From JANXQG01 sp963709175 (lineage in GTDB: Bacteria; Planctomycetota; Planctomycetia; Pirellulales; Thermoguttaceae): 64,000 bases of DNA. This document shows, one piece after another, positions 20,401 through 28,661 of this stretch (positions within the stretch are counted from its first letter, which is position 1; every line of letters begins with the position of its first letter). A program made the position numbers and the translations under genes. The notes beneath the pieces were generated by a model that saw only the letters and a program-made list of their open reading frames with translations, was not told the DNA's origin and did no database searches. The stretch covers positions 310,001 to 374,000 of the forward strand of contig CAVPVK010000015.1 of the NCBI GenBank assembly GCA_963709175.1. Reading direction: 5' to 3'.

Positions 20401-20863
20401 TCACCTGGCGGCGACAGGTGAAATCCGCGATGTTCCCGGCAAGTTGGCCGGCATCATCCGGCGGACGTCGCGAACCCTTATCTTGCAGATGCTCAAGCAA
20501 TTTGCCCAGGACCAGGCGGCGGCAGCCCTCGAAGGCCGTCCCCACGATCCGCTCTTCGAGATTTCCCAAGGGCTGAGAGAGGCGATCCCGCAGCGGTTGC
20601 CCGGCTGTGGCGGGCGACGGCGGATGCTGGTGACGGTGCCTGAGCGCCTTGCGCCGCGCGCGGAGGAACACCTGGCGAGCGAGGGTCGATTGCCCCGTCC
20701 CACGATCCTAGCCGACGACGGCAGCGACATGCTGGCCTGCTGCGAGGTGGAGGATCAAGCCTTGCCGCAGGTTGCGGCGGCGGTGCTCGATCGGCGATTT
20801 CAGGCCGTCGAGGCCGCCGCGCGTCTGCACACGCGGACCGACGTCGCCTGGGCGCCACTTTGA
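17404..20863 (+). CDS. Ser/Thr protein kinase fused to tubulin/FtsZ-like domain, frameshifted near 20098
   Basis: About 1,150 residues once the break is repaired. Kinase domain at residues 15-275: glycine loop RLGAGGYGEVWKA, Lys in KAVKIV, catalytic loop LQHLDIKPENLLL (HLD in place of HRD, so a non-RD kinase), ADFGLVKD and YASPELFDG. After a linker, a tubulin-like domain starts near residue 347 (TLFFGIGGLAVQTLQALHRR) and carries the nucleotide-binding T4-type loop FIVSSTTGGCGSGTVLDFG near residue 503, equivalent to GGGTGSG of FtsZ and tubulin. The helical C-terminus continues in another frame from about 20098 (RLTEYFELRLHELIL) to the stop at 20863. Adding GC to the CGCGCC there joins the frames. 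No membrane helix is evident. It probably couples phospho-signalling to a polymerising or GTP-sensing scaffold; that is inference. Confidence 0.82.
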
Positions 20864-20958
20864 ATTTGGAATGCGGCGATTTATCGCCGCTTTGCCGCGG
20901 AGCAGCCTTTGTCCGCCGCGCACCTTCACTATCCCTGCGACCAATTGCCCCATCCCCC

Positions 20959-21021
20959 GATCCTGGCCGACGACGGCAGCGACGTGCTGGCCTGTTGCGA
21001 AGTGGAAGATCAATCCTTGCC
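20959..21021 (+). repeat. Diverged duplicate of the kinase-tubulin gene's 3' coding end
   Basis: 63 bp closely matching 20704-20766 at an exact offset of 255 bp. The differences I count are mostly third-codon changes, and the peptide is preserved (ILADDGSDVLACCEVEDQSL against ILADDGSDMLACCEVEDQAL). It lies after the stop codon at 20861-20863 in a stretch with no start-supported gene. This looks like the remnant of a second tandem coding copy. The rest of 20864-21115 holds no gene I can support. Confidence 0.75.
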
Positions 21022-21079
21022 ACCCCCGCTGGGCTTGCCGCAGCGGAGCGAGGAATTTTCACGTTTTCCCCCGCCGCCG

Positions 21080-21098
21080 CTCGGCCCTCCGGGCCGAG
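21080..21098. terminator. Short GC hairpin between convergent genes
   Basis: CTCGGCCC and GGGCCGAG form a perfect 8-bp stem around TCC, between the 3' ends of the kinase-tubulin and GH116 genes. No T-run follows on either strand, so a terminator role is only possible. Confidence 0.35.
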
Positions 21099-21115
21099 TG
21101 CCGGCGAATAACGAC

Positions 21116-24100
21116 TCACCGCACTTCCAACGCCACCTCCAATTCCTGCCCGGCGCCGATCGTCACGTCCGATGTAAACTCCACCGTCGCCCGGCCGTCA
21201 GCCAGAGTCAACCGCGCGCCCACCGGCTTGCCGGTTAACGTGACAACCGCTTCCGTAGGCTTTGTGCCGGCAATCGGCAGTAAACCCAACGTCTTTAACG
21301 CCAGCTTGCCCCATTTCACACTCACCAGCGCCTTTCGCCGGCCCGACGCGTCCTTCTGCGAGAAGGTTCCCCAGCCTTCGGCCGTTGTAAAGGCGGCGCG
21401 AAAGTTCTCGGCCGATAACCGCGGGGTAAGCGCCAGATGGCGATTGGGACCATGATACTCGTAGCCGCAAGCAGCTAGAAAAACGCCGTAACTGGCCATG
21501 GAACGGGCGTAGTGGTCGCCGCACTCAACTTCGTTCCAGGGATTGCGGCGCGAGGGATGATAACGATCGTGGATCGCACGGGCCACGGCCAGACCCTCTT
21601 GCACCATCCCCTCCCAGATCATGTGGCCCGCCGCCTGGTATTCGAAACCGTTCATGCACTCGTTGAAGTAGAAATCGAAGCCCTCTTGTACGCGAGACGC
21701 CTCGCCTTGCGGCCAGGTGCACATGATCAAGCCGGCCTCGCCCGCCATAGCGTACCAGCGGCCGGGCTTGTGGGCCTTGCGGAAGGGACCGACATCGGGA
21801 GCGAAATTGTACTTCCACAGAGACGCGAGAGCCTTCTTGACGTTGCCCTCCGGCAGTACGCGGCCCAAGGCGACTTGGAAGGCCCAGCTTTGCCCGAAGA
21901 CCTGGTCGATCTCGCAGCCGTTGTACGAGCCGACGCTGTGGACGTGGTCCTTGTCGGCAACCTGGTAGTAGTATTCGCCGTTGAACAGCTCGCGATCGAG
22001 GTTGCGGCTGCCGCGGCGGAAGATCGCGCCGACGGTCTGGGCGAACGCGGCGTCGCCCACTTCGCGGGCCATCTCCTCGCAGGCCCGCAGAGCAGCCAGG
22101 TACAACGAACTGAGCCAGGAGATTTTGCCGAACCAAGGTTGGTCGAGCGTGTTGTGCTGCCCGCCTTCAACGAGCCCCTCGCCGCGGTCCATGTGGATCA
22201 GGGCCTCCATTGCCAGCTTGATTCGCGGCCAAAGCCCCTTGAGGAATGAAGAATCCGCCGACATCTGGTGCTCGCGATAGGCGCGGAGAATGCAACCGGC
22301 CTGGCCGTCGACCGCCAGGCCCGCCCCCTCGCCGCGATGATTGATTATGCCGCTGCCGGGGTCTTGCGCCGTGCCGAAATCAGTCCGCTTGCGGAGATCG
22401 CGCTCGAACTCAGGGAAGAGCCGGGACATGGCATGGGCGTAATGCCAGACGTGCGTGCACGTGCCTTCACAGCAGCCGACACCCTCCCAGCCCCAGAAAC
22501 GGCCGGTGGCAAAGCGGTGCGCAGTGCTCGTGGCCAAGATCGACGTGTTCAGATAGGTGCGATCGAGGAACCAGTAGGGAAGCGTCGAATCGTACCACGT
22601 ATCGTGCCAGAGCCGTGTCTGACCATGGAGCCGGGCGAAGTTCGTTGCCACGTAGGTGGCAACGGCGGCCGCATCGACGTAACGGGTAGCGTAAAAGCGA
22701 CCGCCGTCTTTCAGCGCCAACCGCGGAAAGTGCCAGGCAATAACGAACGTGGCAGTCACTTCTTGGCCGGCCTCCAACGTCATTCTCCGGACGATGGAAC
22801 CGACGAGTTTGCGTCCAATCGGCTGCGCGGCTTGGGGCTGCGAATCGCTGGCGAAGGCCGCCGCGGGAAACTCGCCGCGGCCGACGGCCGGCGCGGTACG
22901 GTCCGCCGCCGCCGGTTCCAGCAGGGCCAGCGCCAATGTACCCACGTCGAACTGATCGTCGCCCTTGACGGGCCGGTGATCGCTGAGGACGATGGGACCA
23001 ACGCCGATATTGCCCCATGGACCGGTCCCCTTATCGACGATTTCCAGTCGTGCCGTCTTGCCTTGGAGCTTCCGCACGTCAAAACAGTCCTGCCGCATGC
23101 GGTTGCTGTCGTGGCCAGTCGCCGTACGTGCGACGTTGCCGTCCACGAGCAGGTTGACGCAGGTTCGGCCAGGGTGATTACCCCCGCCGATCCAGAAGCA
23201 GAGGTAGTTGCGGTCGATGACGAACGGCTTGCTGGTGAGCGTGCCGGTGCGGCCGTCGCGGTCCTCGACTGTCGTGCCGGGGGCCGAGGCGTGCGAGTTG
23301 ACCACCCGCGGGCCTTCGGTTCCCACGTCGCCCTGGTAAGCGGGAATGTCGCTCTTCAATATCGGCCCCTTGCCGAAGGCATCGCCGGTCACAGTCCAAC
23401 CTTCGTACGTCTCCTTCTGAAAGTCCTCGAACGTCTTGTCGCGACGATCGGATTTCTCCGCTGCTTCGGGGCTGATGTCGCCGTGGATCGCCAACATGGC
23501 CGGCGTCCGCAGCACGCGGTTCCGCCGACCAGAAGTACCCGGTGCCTTGGCATCGCCGGGCACTGAGTACAGGCCGACGGCGTTTTCCAGCCAGCCAGCC
23601 AATTGCACTTCGATCTTGCTGTCGCTCGTGTTCTTGACCGTGTACCGCATCACGCTCGCCGGCAGACTCGACGCCTCCACGTCCAGCGGTACGTGGGGCG
23701 AGAATGCCTCCAGCGATACGGCAACGGCCGACTGCGGATCGCGATATTCAACGCTGGCAATCGGATACTCGCCGCAAAAGGCGATGTCGCTGAACCCCCG
23801 ATGGTCCAATGCCCGCACTTCCTTGCGGCCGCCCGCGACAATCTCGACGGCAAAGCCCTGTTCCAGAGGCGACGAAGGCTGGGGCGGATAGGCGTAATTA
23901 TGGTCGCCGGTTCCCATGGGCTTATTGAAGATGTCCCAGTGCCAGAGCTTGCCATCGCCGCCAAGATAGAGTTGCCCGGCACAAAGCCCGCCGACCGGCA
24001 TGCCGATTTTCTCCAGGTCCTTGCCGCGATAAACTTCACGGGCACCGCGGTCGAAGAGCGACTTGACCCACTCCGGGGCAAGCTTCTTGTCGGCAGGCAC

Positions 24101-24283
24101 GAGTTTCTCTTGCTCCGCGGCCTCGAATGGACCTGCCATCACCGGCATGGCCGAACCAGCGAAAGCCGCCGCGCCCACGGTCAACGTCTTGATGAAATCG
24201 CGGCGGGCGATACCGCAATGGCCCGCGGGGCAGCAGGGCAAGTCTTGCTCGATGGGTTGATCGGTTGGATGTCGAGTAGACAT
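21116..24283 (-). CDS. GH116-family beta-glycosidase (GBA2-like), Tat-exported
   Basis: 1,055 residues. The N-terminus carries a Tat signal (IARRDFIKTLTVGAAAFAGS). The mature N-terminal half has GBA2-type beta-sandwich motifs (IGMPVGGLCAGQLYLGGDGK, LWHWDIFNKP). Around residues 320-420 there is an inserted jelly-roll-like segment (KPFVIDRNYLCFWIGGGNHP). The C-terminal (alpha/alpha)6 catalytic half shows CEGTCTHVWHYAHAMSRLFP, GGQHNTLDQPWFG (the Asp is a candidate acid/base), CEIDQVFGQSWAFQVALGR, MNGFEYQAAGHMIWEGMV and the ending AACGYEYHGPNRHLALTPRL. GH116 enzymes hydrolyse beta-glucosides, beta-xylosides or glucosylceramide. Export suggests action on external glycans or glycolipids. The length exceeds the usual 800-900 because of the insert. 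The group II intron lies upstream on the same strand. Confidence 0.85.
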   Translation of the reverse strand: MSTRHPTDQPIEQDLPCCPAGHCGIARRDFIKTLTVGAAAFAGSAMPVMAGPFEAAEQEKLVPADKKLAPEWVKSLFDRGAREVYRGKDLEKIGMPVGGLCAGQLYLGGDGKLWHWDIFNKPMGTGDHNYAYPPQPSSPLEQGFAVEIVAGGRKEVRALDHRGFSDIAFCGEYPIASVEYRDPQSAVAVSLEAFSPHVPLDVEASSLPASVMRYTVKNTSDSKIEVQLAGWLENAVGLYSVPGDAKAPGTSGRRNRVLRTPAMLAIHGDISPEAAEKSDRRDKTFEDFQKETYEGWTVTGDAFGKGPILKSDIPAYQGDVGTEGPRVVNSHASAPGTTVEDRDGRTGTLTSKPFVIDRNYLCFWIGGGNHPGRTCVNLLVDGNVARTATGHDSNRMRQDCFDVRKLQGKTARLEIVDKGTGPWGNIGVGPIVLSDHRPVKGDDQFDVGTLALALLEPAAADRTAPAVGRGEFPAAAFASDSQPQAAQPIGRKLVGSIVRRMTLEAGQEVTATFVIAWHFPRLALKDGGRFYATRYVDAAAVATYVATNFARLHGQTRLWHDTWYDSTLPYWFLDRTYLNTSILATSTAHRFATGRFWGWEGVGCCEGTCTHVWHYAHAMSRLFPEFERDLRKRTDFGTAQDPGSGIINHRGEGAGLAVDGQAGCILRAYREHQMSADSSFLKGLWPRIKLAMEALIHMDRGEGLVEGGQHNTLDQPWFGKISWLSSLYLAALRACEEMAREVGDAAFAQTVGAIFRRGSRNLDRELFNGEYYYQVADKDHVHSVGSYNGCEIDQVFGQSWAFQVALGRVLPEGNVKKALASLWKYNFAPDVGPFRKAHKPGRWYAMAGEAGLIMCTWPQGEASRVQEGFDFYFNECMNGFEYQAAGHMIWEGMVQEGLAVARAIHDRYHPSRRNPWNEVECGDHYARSMASYGVFLAACGYEYHGPNRHLALTPRLSAENFRAAFTTAEGWGTFSQKDASGRRKALVSVKWGKLALKTLGLLPIAGTKPTEAVVTLTGKPVGARLTLADGRATVEFTSDVTIGAGQELEVALEVR

Positions 24284-24391
24284 AATATGGTCTTTCAGTT
24301 AGGTTTGCTTTGTATTCCCTGTTGCTCCGCTCTTTCGATCAGCGGAGTGTCACAATATTCAACCATGTGAGAAGACTTCAATGCCCCTCAC

Positions 24392-24425
24392 AGAACCGGA
24401 CTTGTAGATTTCCCACATCCGGCTC
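24392..24425 (-). ncRNA. Group II intron domain V
   Basis: A 34-nt hairpin on the minus strand. It begins GAGCCGGATG, has a GAAA-type tetraloop region (GGGAAATC) and closes with GTCCGGTTCT. These are the hallmarks of the catalytic domain V of bacterial group II introns. It lies 11 nt after the maturase stop codon, as expected. Confidence 0.85.
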
Positions 24426-24436
24426 TTCAGTAAAGT

Positions 24437-25777
24437 TCACCTCCCAGGCGAGAGGGTGTTGAGTTTGTGGACTATCCGCGGCGTCGGCAGGGGATAGTGC
24501 TTCAGGTACACCCAAAAGCCTTCCCAGGAAAACGACTGCTTCTGGCTGCGGCGGTTAAGCCACTTCATGGCCAGTTGGACTACCCGCCGGTAGTAGCGAC
24601 CCAGCGAGCGCATATTGCCGCTGATCCCATAATACTGGTAGTGTCCCGTCAGCTTGGCCTTCAAAACCGACCACCATTCCTTGACCGGATAGCGATTCCG
24701 CACCGCCTTGAGCCAATCGTTCAACTCACGGCACTTCTTGCGAAACTTCTTCTGGCTGGTCTGGCGGCCGACCTTGAACTTCCCCCACCGACTGCTGTCG
24801 CAGTAGTGAGTGAAGCCCAGGAAATCGAAGGTATTGGGCCGTCGTTTCTGCCGTTGGGCGTTCTGTCGTTCATACCGCCCAAAGCTGATCACGCGAGTTT
24901 TCTCTGGATGCAACACCAGATCAAACTGCGTGAACCGCTCACGCAGTGCCTCCAAAATGTGCTGCGCATCGTCCTGATACTGGACCAGGCAGACAAAATC
25001 GTCCGCATAGCGCACCAGAAAGCACGCGCCCCGAACCTGACGTTTGACACGTTTTTCAAACCACAGGTCAAGCACATAATGCAGGAAGATATTCGAAAGC
25101 ATCGGGCTCAGATTGCCCCCTTGCGGTGTTCCTTGCTCGGTGGCCACGACCTGGCCCGCCTCAAAATACCCTGCCTTCAGAAACCGCTGAATCAGCAGCA
25201 GAAAGCTCGGGTCCTTGATGCGGACTTGCAGGCATTTCATCAACCCGGGGTGCGACACGCTGTCAAAGAAAGCTTTGAGATCCGCATCGATCACATGGTT
25301 GATGGGCTGCGTCATGATTGTCGTGCTCACCGCGTGGAGCGCCTGGTGGCACCCTCGCCCCGGTCGAAAACCGTACGAGCAGCCGAGGAAGTCCGCTTCG
25401 TAGATCGACTCCAGAATCTCGGCGATCCCTTTCTGCACGATCTTGTCTTCAAGAGCGGGCAGTCCCAGCGGCCTCTGCGAGTGCTCGTCCTTGGGAATGT
25501 AGACCCGTTTGGCAGGCAGCGGCTTGTACCGCTTCGCCTTCATCCGTGTCACCAGGTCCCGCAGGTTCTCGTCCAGATGCTCTCCGTACTCCTTCCACGT
25601 CACACCATCCACGCCACTGGCCCGGTCCCTGCCGAGCCGGTGGTAACATGCCGCCAGGAACTGCTCGTCCAGCAAATGAGCTAAGCTCGTGTACTGGCAT
25701 TGCGGCTCCTCGCGAGCCCGTTTGGCTATGAGGATTAGTTTTGTCCACGTAGTGACTTCCAGTTCTGTGTCTGGCAT
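24437..25777 (-). CDS. ltrA: Group II intron reverse transcriptase/maturase
   Basis: 446 residues from the ATG at 25777 (MPDTELEVTTWTKLILIAK), preceded by GAGGAAG; longer starts at 25789 and 25828 are possible. Reverse-transcriptase motifs appear in order: GVDGVTWKEYGEHL, RRVYIPK-type AKRVYIPKDEHSQRPLGLP, SYGFRPGRGCHQALHAV, DADLKAFFDSV, GTPQGGNLSPMLSNIFLHYV and the catalytic box FLVRYADDFVCL. The maturase X domain follows (AKLTGHYQYYGISGNMRSLG). There is no C-terminal HNH endonuclease motif, so integration probably relies on nascent DNA or replication forks. The protein assists intron splicing and reverse transcription. Full length, with no break. Confidence 0.92.
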   Translation of the reverse strand: MPDTELEVTTWTKLILIAKRAREEPQCQYTSLAHLLDEQFLAACYHRLGRDRASGVDGVTWKEYGEHLDENLRDLVTRMKAKRYKPLPAKRVYIPKDEHSQRPLGLPALEDKIVQKGIAEILESIYEADFLGCSYGFRPGRGCHQALHAVSTTIMTQPINHVIDADLKAFFDSVSHPGLMKCLQVRIKDPSFLLLIQRFLKAGYFEAGQVVATEQGTPQGGNLSPMLSNIFLHYVLDLWFEKRVKRQVRGACFLVRYADDFVCLVQYQDDAQHILEALRERFTQFDLVLHPEKTRVISFGRYERQNAQRQKRRPNTFDFLGFTHYCDSSRWGKFKVGRQTSQKKFRKKCRELNDWLKAVRNRYPVKEWWSVLKAKLTGHYQYYGISGNMRSLGRYYRRVVQLAMKWLNRRSQKQSFSWEGFWVYLKHYPLPTPRIVHKLNTLSPGR

Positions 25778-26292
25778 ACGCTTCCTCATTCCTCTACACT
25801 CTACTGCCAACCCCTTCGAGTGGGCCATCGACCCGCGCCGGGCATTGCCCCGACTACGCCTCTACTATGAGTTGGTCCGACTGCCATGCAGTCATACTTC
25901 CGCCTCACCTCTTCGGCTTCGTTGGAAGCTTCCTTTTGGGAACGGCATGGCTCTCCCAAGTTCCGATGTAAACCGTTAGATGACCTGCCATGGACTCAGA
26001 CCCCGGCACGGCGTGCCGCACTCACCGTATCGCGCGTCACGCTGCTGGCTTCCAGACCATGAAACCCTTGGCCCTGTACAACAAGGAGAATTTCGGGGCT
26101 CAATACCTTCACTTGCGTTATGGCCGATCATCCGCCCTCCCTTTGGCCTCACGTGATTTGTTGTCTCCTCACGTGCAAAGTTCAGTTCCGGCCTGATGGT
26201 TAGTCTTTGGCCGGGTTGGATTGTCCAACTGATTCACATCAGCTTTTCTTGGCACACTCATGGCACAATCCTTGAGTAAAGCGTAGGCCGGC

Positions 26293-26353
26293 ACAAGCTT
26301 GCGCAGTTCCGGCAAAATACGAACCAATCCTTGCCGGAACTGCGCAAGCTTGT
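26293..26353. repeat. Perfect 23-bp inverted repeat
   Basis: Left arm 26293-26315 (ACAAGCTTGCGCAGTTCC then GGCAA) is the exact reverse complement of 26331-26353, with a 15-nt loop. It lies 74 bp before the MFS transporter start and just upstream of the group II intron. There is no T-run, so it is not a standard terminator. It may be a dispersed palindromic (REP or MITE-like) element or an mRNA leader structure. Confidence 0.9.
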
Positions 26354-26427
26354 TCCGGGCTACCATGGGATTGCGCACTCAATTCTACTACAATGACAAC
26401 CTCCGCACCACGTCGCCAAGGTGAATC

Positions 26428-27732
26428 ATGACCCCGACCACCGAAAGCCCCATAGCCGCCGGGCGACCGACACGAGTCCGTTTCGCAGTCGTCGCCATGG
26501 CCATTCTCTTGGGCACCGTGACGTATCTCGATCGCGGCTGCATCGGCACGCTCGAGCAGCCGATCATGCACGACCTCGGCTTGCACAACAAGTATCAACT
26601 CGGCTACGCGATGACGGCCTTTGCCGCGGCCTACTGCGCCTTCGGAATCCTCAGCGCCTGGTGGGCGGATCGGGTCGGTACGCGGATCATGCTGACGGCG
26701 GTTGTTGCGGCATGGTCAATATTCACCATGGCGACCGGGACCGCCCAGGGCATGGTTTCACTGGTTGCAATTCAGTTGTGCTTTGGAGCGGCAGAATCCG
26801 GGGCCTGGCCAGCCATCACGCGAACGCTCTCACGCTGGATTCCCTACAGCGAGCGGGGCCGAGCCCAGGGCATCGTCTGGATGGGCGCGCATACCACGCT
26901 CGCCGTGACCCCCCTGCTGGTCAACGCCATGATCCATTATATATCGTGGCGAAGGATCTTTTTCCTCTTCGGCCTCACTGGCCAGATTTGGGTCGCTGTG
27001 TGGTATTGGTGGTTCCGCGATGAACCGTCGCAGCATCGTGGCGTCAATGAGGCGGAACTCGCGCATATTATGGCCGGCCGAACCATCGCGACCGCCCCTG
27101 CGAAACGCCAGGATCAGCAAGGCGGCGTTCGGGTTTGGCGGCGATTGTTGACGCACCGCAACATGGTGGCACTGTGCCTTATGTACCTGCCCAATTCCTT
27201 CATCTTCTACTTCTGCATCACTTGGTTTCACAATTATCTGGAGCAAGGCCGCGGTCTGCGGGATTGGGAATTGGCATTTTTCACCGGACTGCCCTTAGGC
27301 TTGAGCGTGGCATCCGACCTTTTGGGGGGTATCGCCACCGATTGGGCCGTACGCCGCTTTGGAACGCGTTGGGGCCGCACGGGCGTGGGGGTTATTTCGT
27401 ATCTGATCGCTGGGTGCAGCATACTCTTGGCCGCGTGGGTGCCTGACCCGCGGCTGGCCGCCTTGCTTTTCGCTTTTGGCACGGCCGCCAACATGTTCCC
27501 GCTTGCCTCCGCCTGGGGGACGTGCCAGGACATTGGCGGCGGACGGGCGGGCGTTGTTAGCGCCACCATGAATACGGCTGGTCAGCTTGCCGCCCTGACC
27601 TGTCCGCTGCTCGTGCCCTTCCTGGAGGACCAGTATGGGTGGACTGCGGCCCCGACCGTAATCGGCCTGAGTTTCCTTCTGGGCTCGCTGTGCTGGTTCT
27701 TTATTGACCCTCGAAAGCGCATTTTCGACTAA
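26428..27732 (+). CDS. MFS transporter, anion:cation symporter (ACS) type
   Basis: 434 residues, about twelve membrane helices. The N-terminal helix pair is typical of hexuronate/glucarate-type carriers: VTYLDRGCIGTLEQPIMHDL, then YAMTAFAAAYCAFGILSAWW and the MFS loop WWADRVGTRIML. GAAESGAWPAITRTLSRWIP and the helix-5 region are also ACS-like. The central loop follows FRDEPSQHRGVNEAELAHI. It ends WFFIDPRKRIFD at a normal family length. Likely substrates are sugar acids or other organic anions, matching the sugar-degrading character of the neighbourhood; the specificity is inferred from family only. The ATG at 26428 is the first in frame. Confidence 0.85.
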   Translation: MTPTTESPIAAGRPTRVRFAVVAMAILLGTVTYLDRGCIGTLEQPIMHDLGLHNKYQLGYAMTAFAAAYCAFGILSAWWADRVGTRIMLTAVVAAWSIFTMATGTAQGMVSLVAIQLCFGAAESGAWPAITRTLSRWIPYSERGRAQGIVWMGAHTTLAVTPLLVNAMIHYISWRRIFFLFGLTGQIWVAVWYWWFRDEPSQHRGVNEAELAHIMAGRTIATAPAKRQDQQGGVRVWRRLLTHRNMVALCLMYLPNSFIFYFCITWFHNYLEQGRGLRDWELAFFTGLPLGLSVASDLLGGIATDWAVRRFGTRWGRTGVGVISYLIAGCSILLAAWVPDPRLAALLFAFGTAANMFPLASAWGTCQDIGGGRAGVVSATMNTAGQLAALTCPLLVPFLEDQYGWTAAPTVIGLSFLLGSLCWFFIDPRKRIFD

Positions 27733-28544
27733 TCTACATCTTTTGACTAGTTCTTGGTTCACCACGAGGGTGTTCGTTAATTGCTATTATAACCATTCCA
27801 GCGATCTGCAACTCTTGCCCATCAATTAAGTACTTTTACAAATGAAATAAGATCGCAAACCATTTGCTTTTTTTGTAGAGATCGATCATAGTGGGGAGGT
27901 CGGAGATAGGTCGCCAATAGGAAAGTACGACCTGCTGAGTATTGCTTCAATGGAAGGTGCGATTTCGATGTCGAGCTTGCTCTGTTCTGCCGCCCCGGAC
28001 GTGACGATGGCCGGCGCGGCCGCTTTTGCAGTCTTTTGTGGTATAGTACTAATGGGTGGGCGATCGGTAGTAAGCCGTCCGTTGCGCTTGCTTTCGAATC
28101 TTTATAGTCGCAGCCCGCGTAGAGTCGCGAGCAACCTTACCCCCTGTCGGGTGGTTGCTGACGACCAAAGCAATAGGGAGATGCAGGATCTCTCAGGCCC
28201 TATGCAACGCGCTGCCTGAAGCCTTCTGATCACCGCCTGGTCTCGTCTCTACCAATAACGCGCATTCCAATAACGCGCATAATCGTCGCGCTCGAAGCCC
28301 GACGCGCAAGCGAGGGTAGCCCTCAACTCCTTACATGCCCGTCGGGATCCGATCGGTTTTTCACCGGCACAATCTCGCGCTGACTTTTTATCATGACGCT
28401 GTCTTGACTTTCCTTACAACCCGTAACAGTATGGTAAATGACATATCCGGAGCGATGTCGCGGGGCCAGGGCAATGAGCCCAAAATCAAGATGTTAGGCA
28501 ACTTGTAGCGATCATTCAGTGGGCTGGCCTCCGGTTGAAGAATA
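27733..28544. other. Long intergenic region, no supported protein gene
   Basis: About 800 bp upstream of the giant surface-protein gene, visibly less GC-rich at its left end. An 89-codon frame at 27950-28219 contains one hydrophobic stretch (MAGAAAFAVFCGIVLMGG) but has no ribosome binding site and ends in hairpin-forming sequence, so I do not call it. A 15-bp tandem direct repeat (CCAATAACGCGCAT plus one base) lies at 28252-28281. Two adjacent hairpins at 28130-28203 are listed separately. Confidence 0.55.
28130..28203 (+). ncRNA. Candidate structured RNA: two adjacent hairpins
   Basis: 28130-28159 folds as AGCAACC/GGTTGCT plus an inner ACCC/GGGT. 28173-28203 folds as ATAGGG/CCCTAT plus an inner AGA/TCT. 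The pair lies about 340 nt upstream of the predicted promoter of the giant gene, so it would not be in that leader unless a second promoter exists. I could not match it to any riboswitch class. Confidence 0.3.
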
Positions 28545-28573
28545 TTGACAAAAACACTCGATTTCTGTGTAAT
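28545..28573 (+). promoter_or_regulatory. Sigma70-type promoter of giant surface-protein gene
   Basis: TTGACA at 28545-28550, a 17-nt spacer, then TGTAAT at 28568-28573. The -35 is a perfect match and the -10 differs from TATAAT at one base. It lies 88 nt before the ATG at 28662, in an otherwise gene-free region. Confidence 0.65.
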
Positions 28574-28661
28574 GTGGTGAATCGGGTCAAAGTCGACTTA
28601 GCGTGCGACTCGGCAAGGGAGCGCGCGGCGTCTGGCTTTGTTGAACGAGGGAGGCTGTATA

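Larger units (their letters stand above)
24370..26172 (-). mobile_element. Group II intron (retroelement), approximate ends
   Basis: Retroelement made of a catalytic intron RNA and its reverse transcriptase/maturase. The 3' part is secure: domain V at 24392-24425 and a domain VI-like stem directly after it, ending near 24370. The 5' end is not resolved. A GTGAGGAG at 26172 (minus) and a GTGCG near 26016 are both possible GUGYG-like splice sites, but structured intron-like sequence continues to at least about 26100. It sits between GH116 and the MFS transporter genes and interrupts no recognisable gene. The reading frame is intact, so the element may be recent or active. Confidence 0.65.

Noticed and set aside
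22268..23566. 432-codon plus-strand frame
   Set aside because: Lies opposite the well-supported GH116 gene and shows no motif.
27950..28219. 89-codon frame with one hydrophobic stretch
   Set aside because: No ribosome binding site, no recognisable family, and its 3' part is hairpin-forming sequence.
28130..28219. Possible glycine, SAH or c-di-GMP riboswitch
   Set aside because: Short word similarities only (CTCTCAGG, GCGCTGCC); the conserved cores of those classes are not present, and it lies upstream of the predicted promoter.
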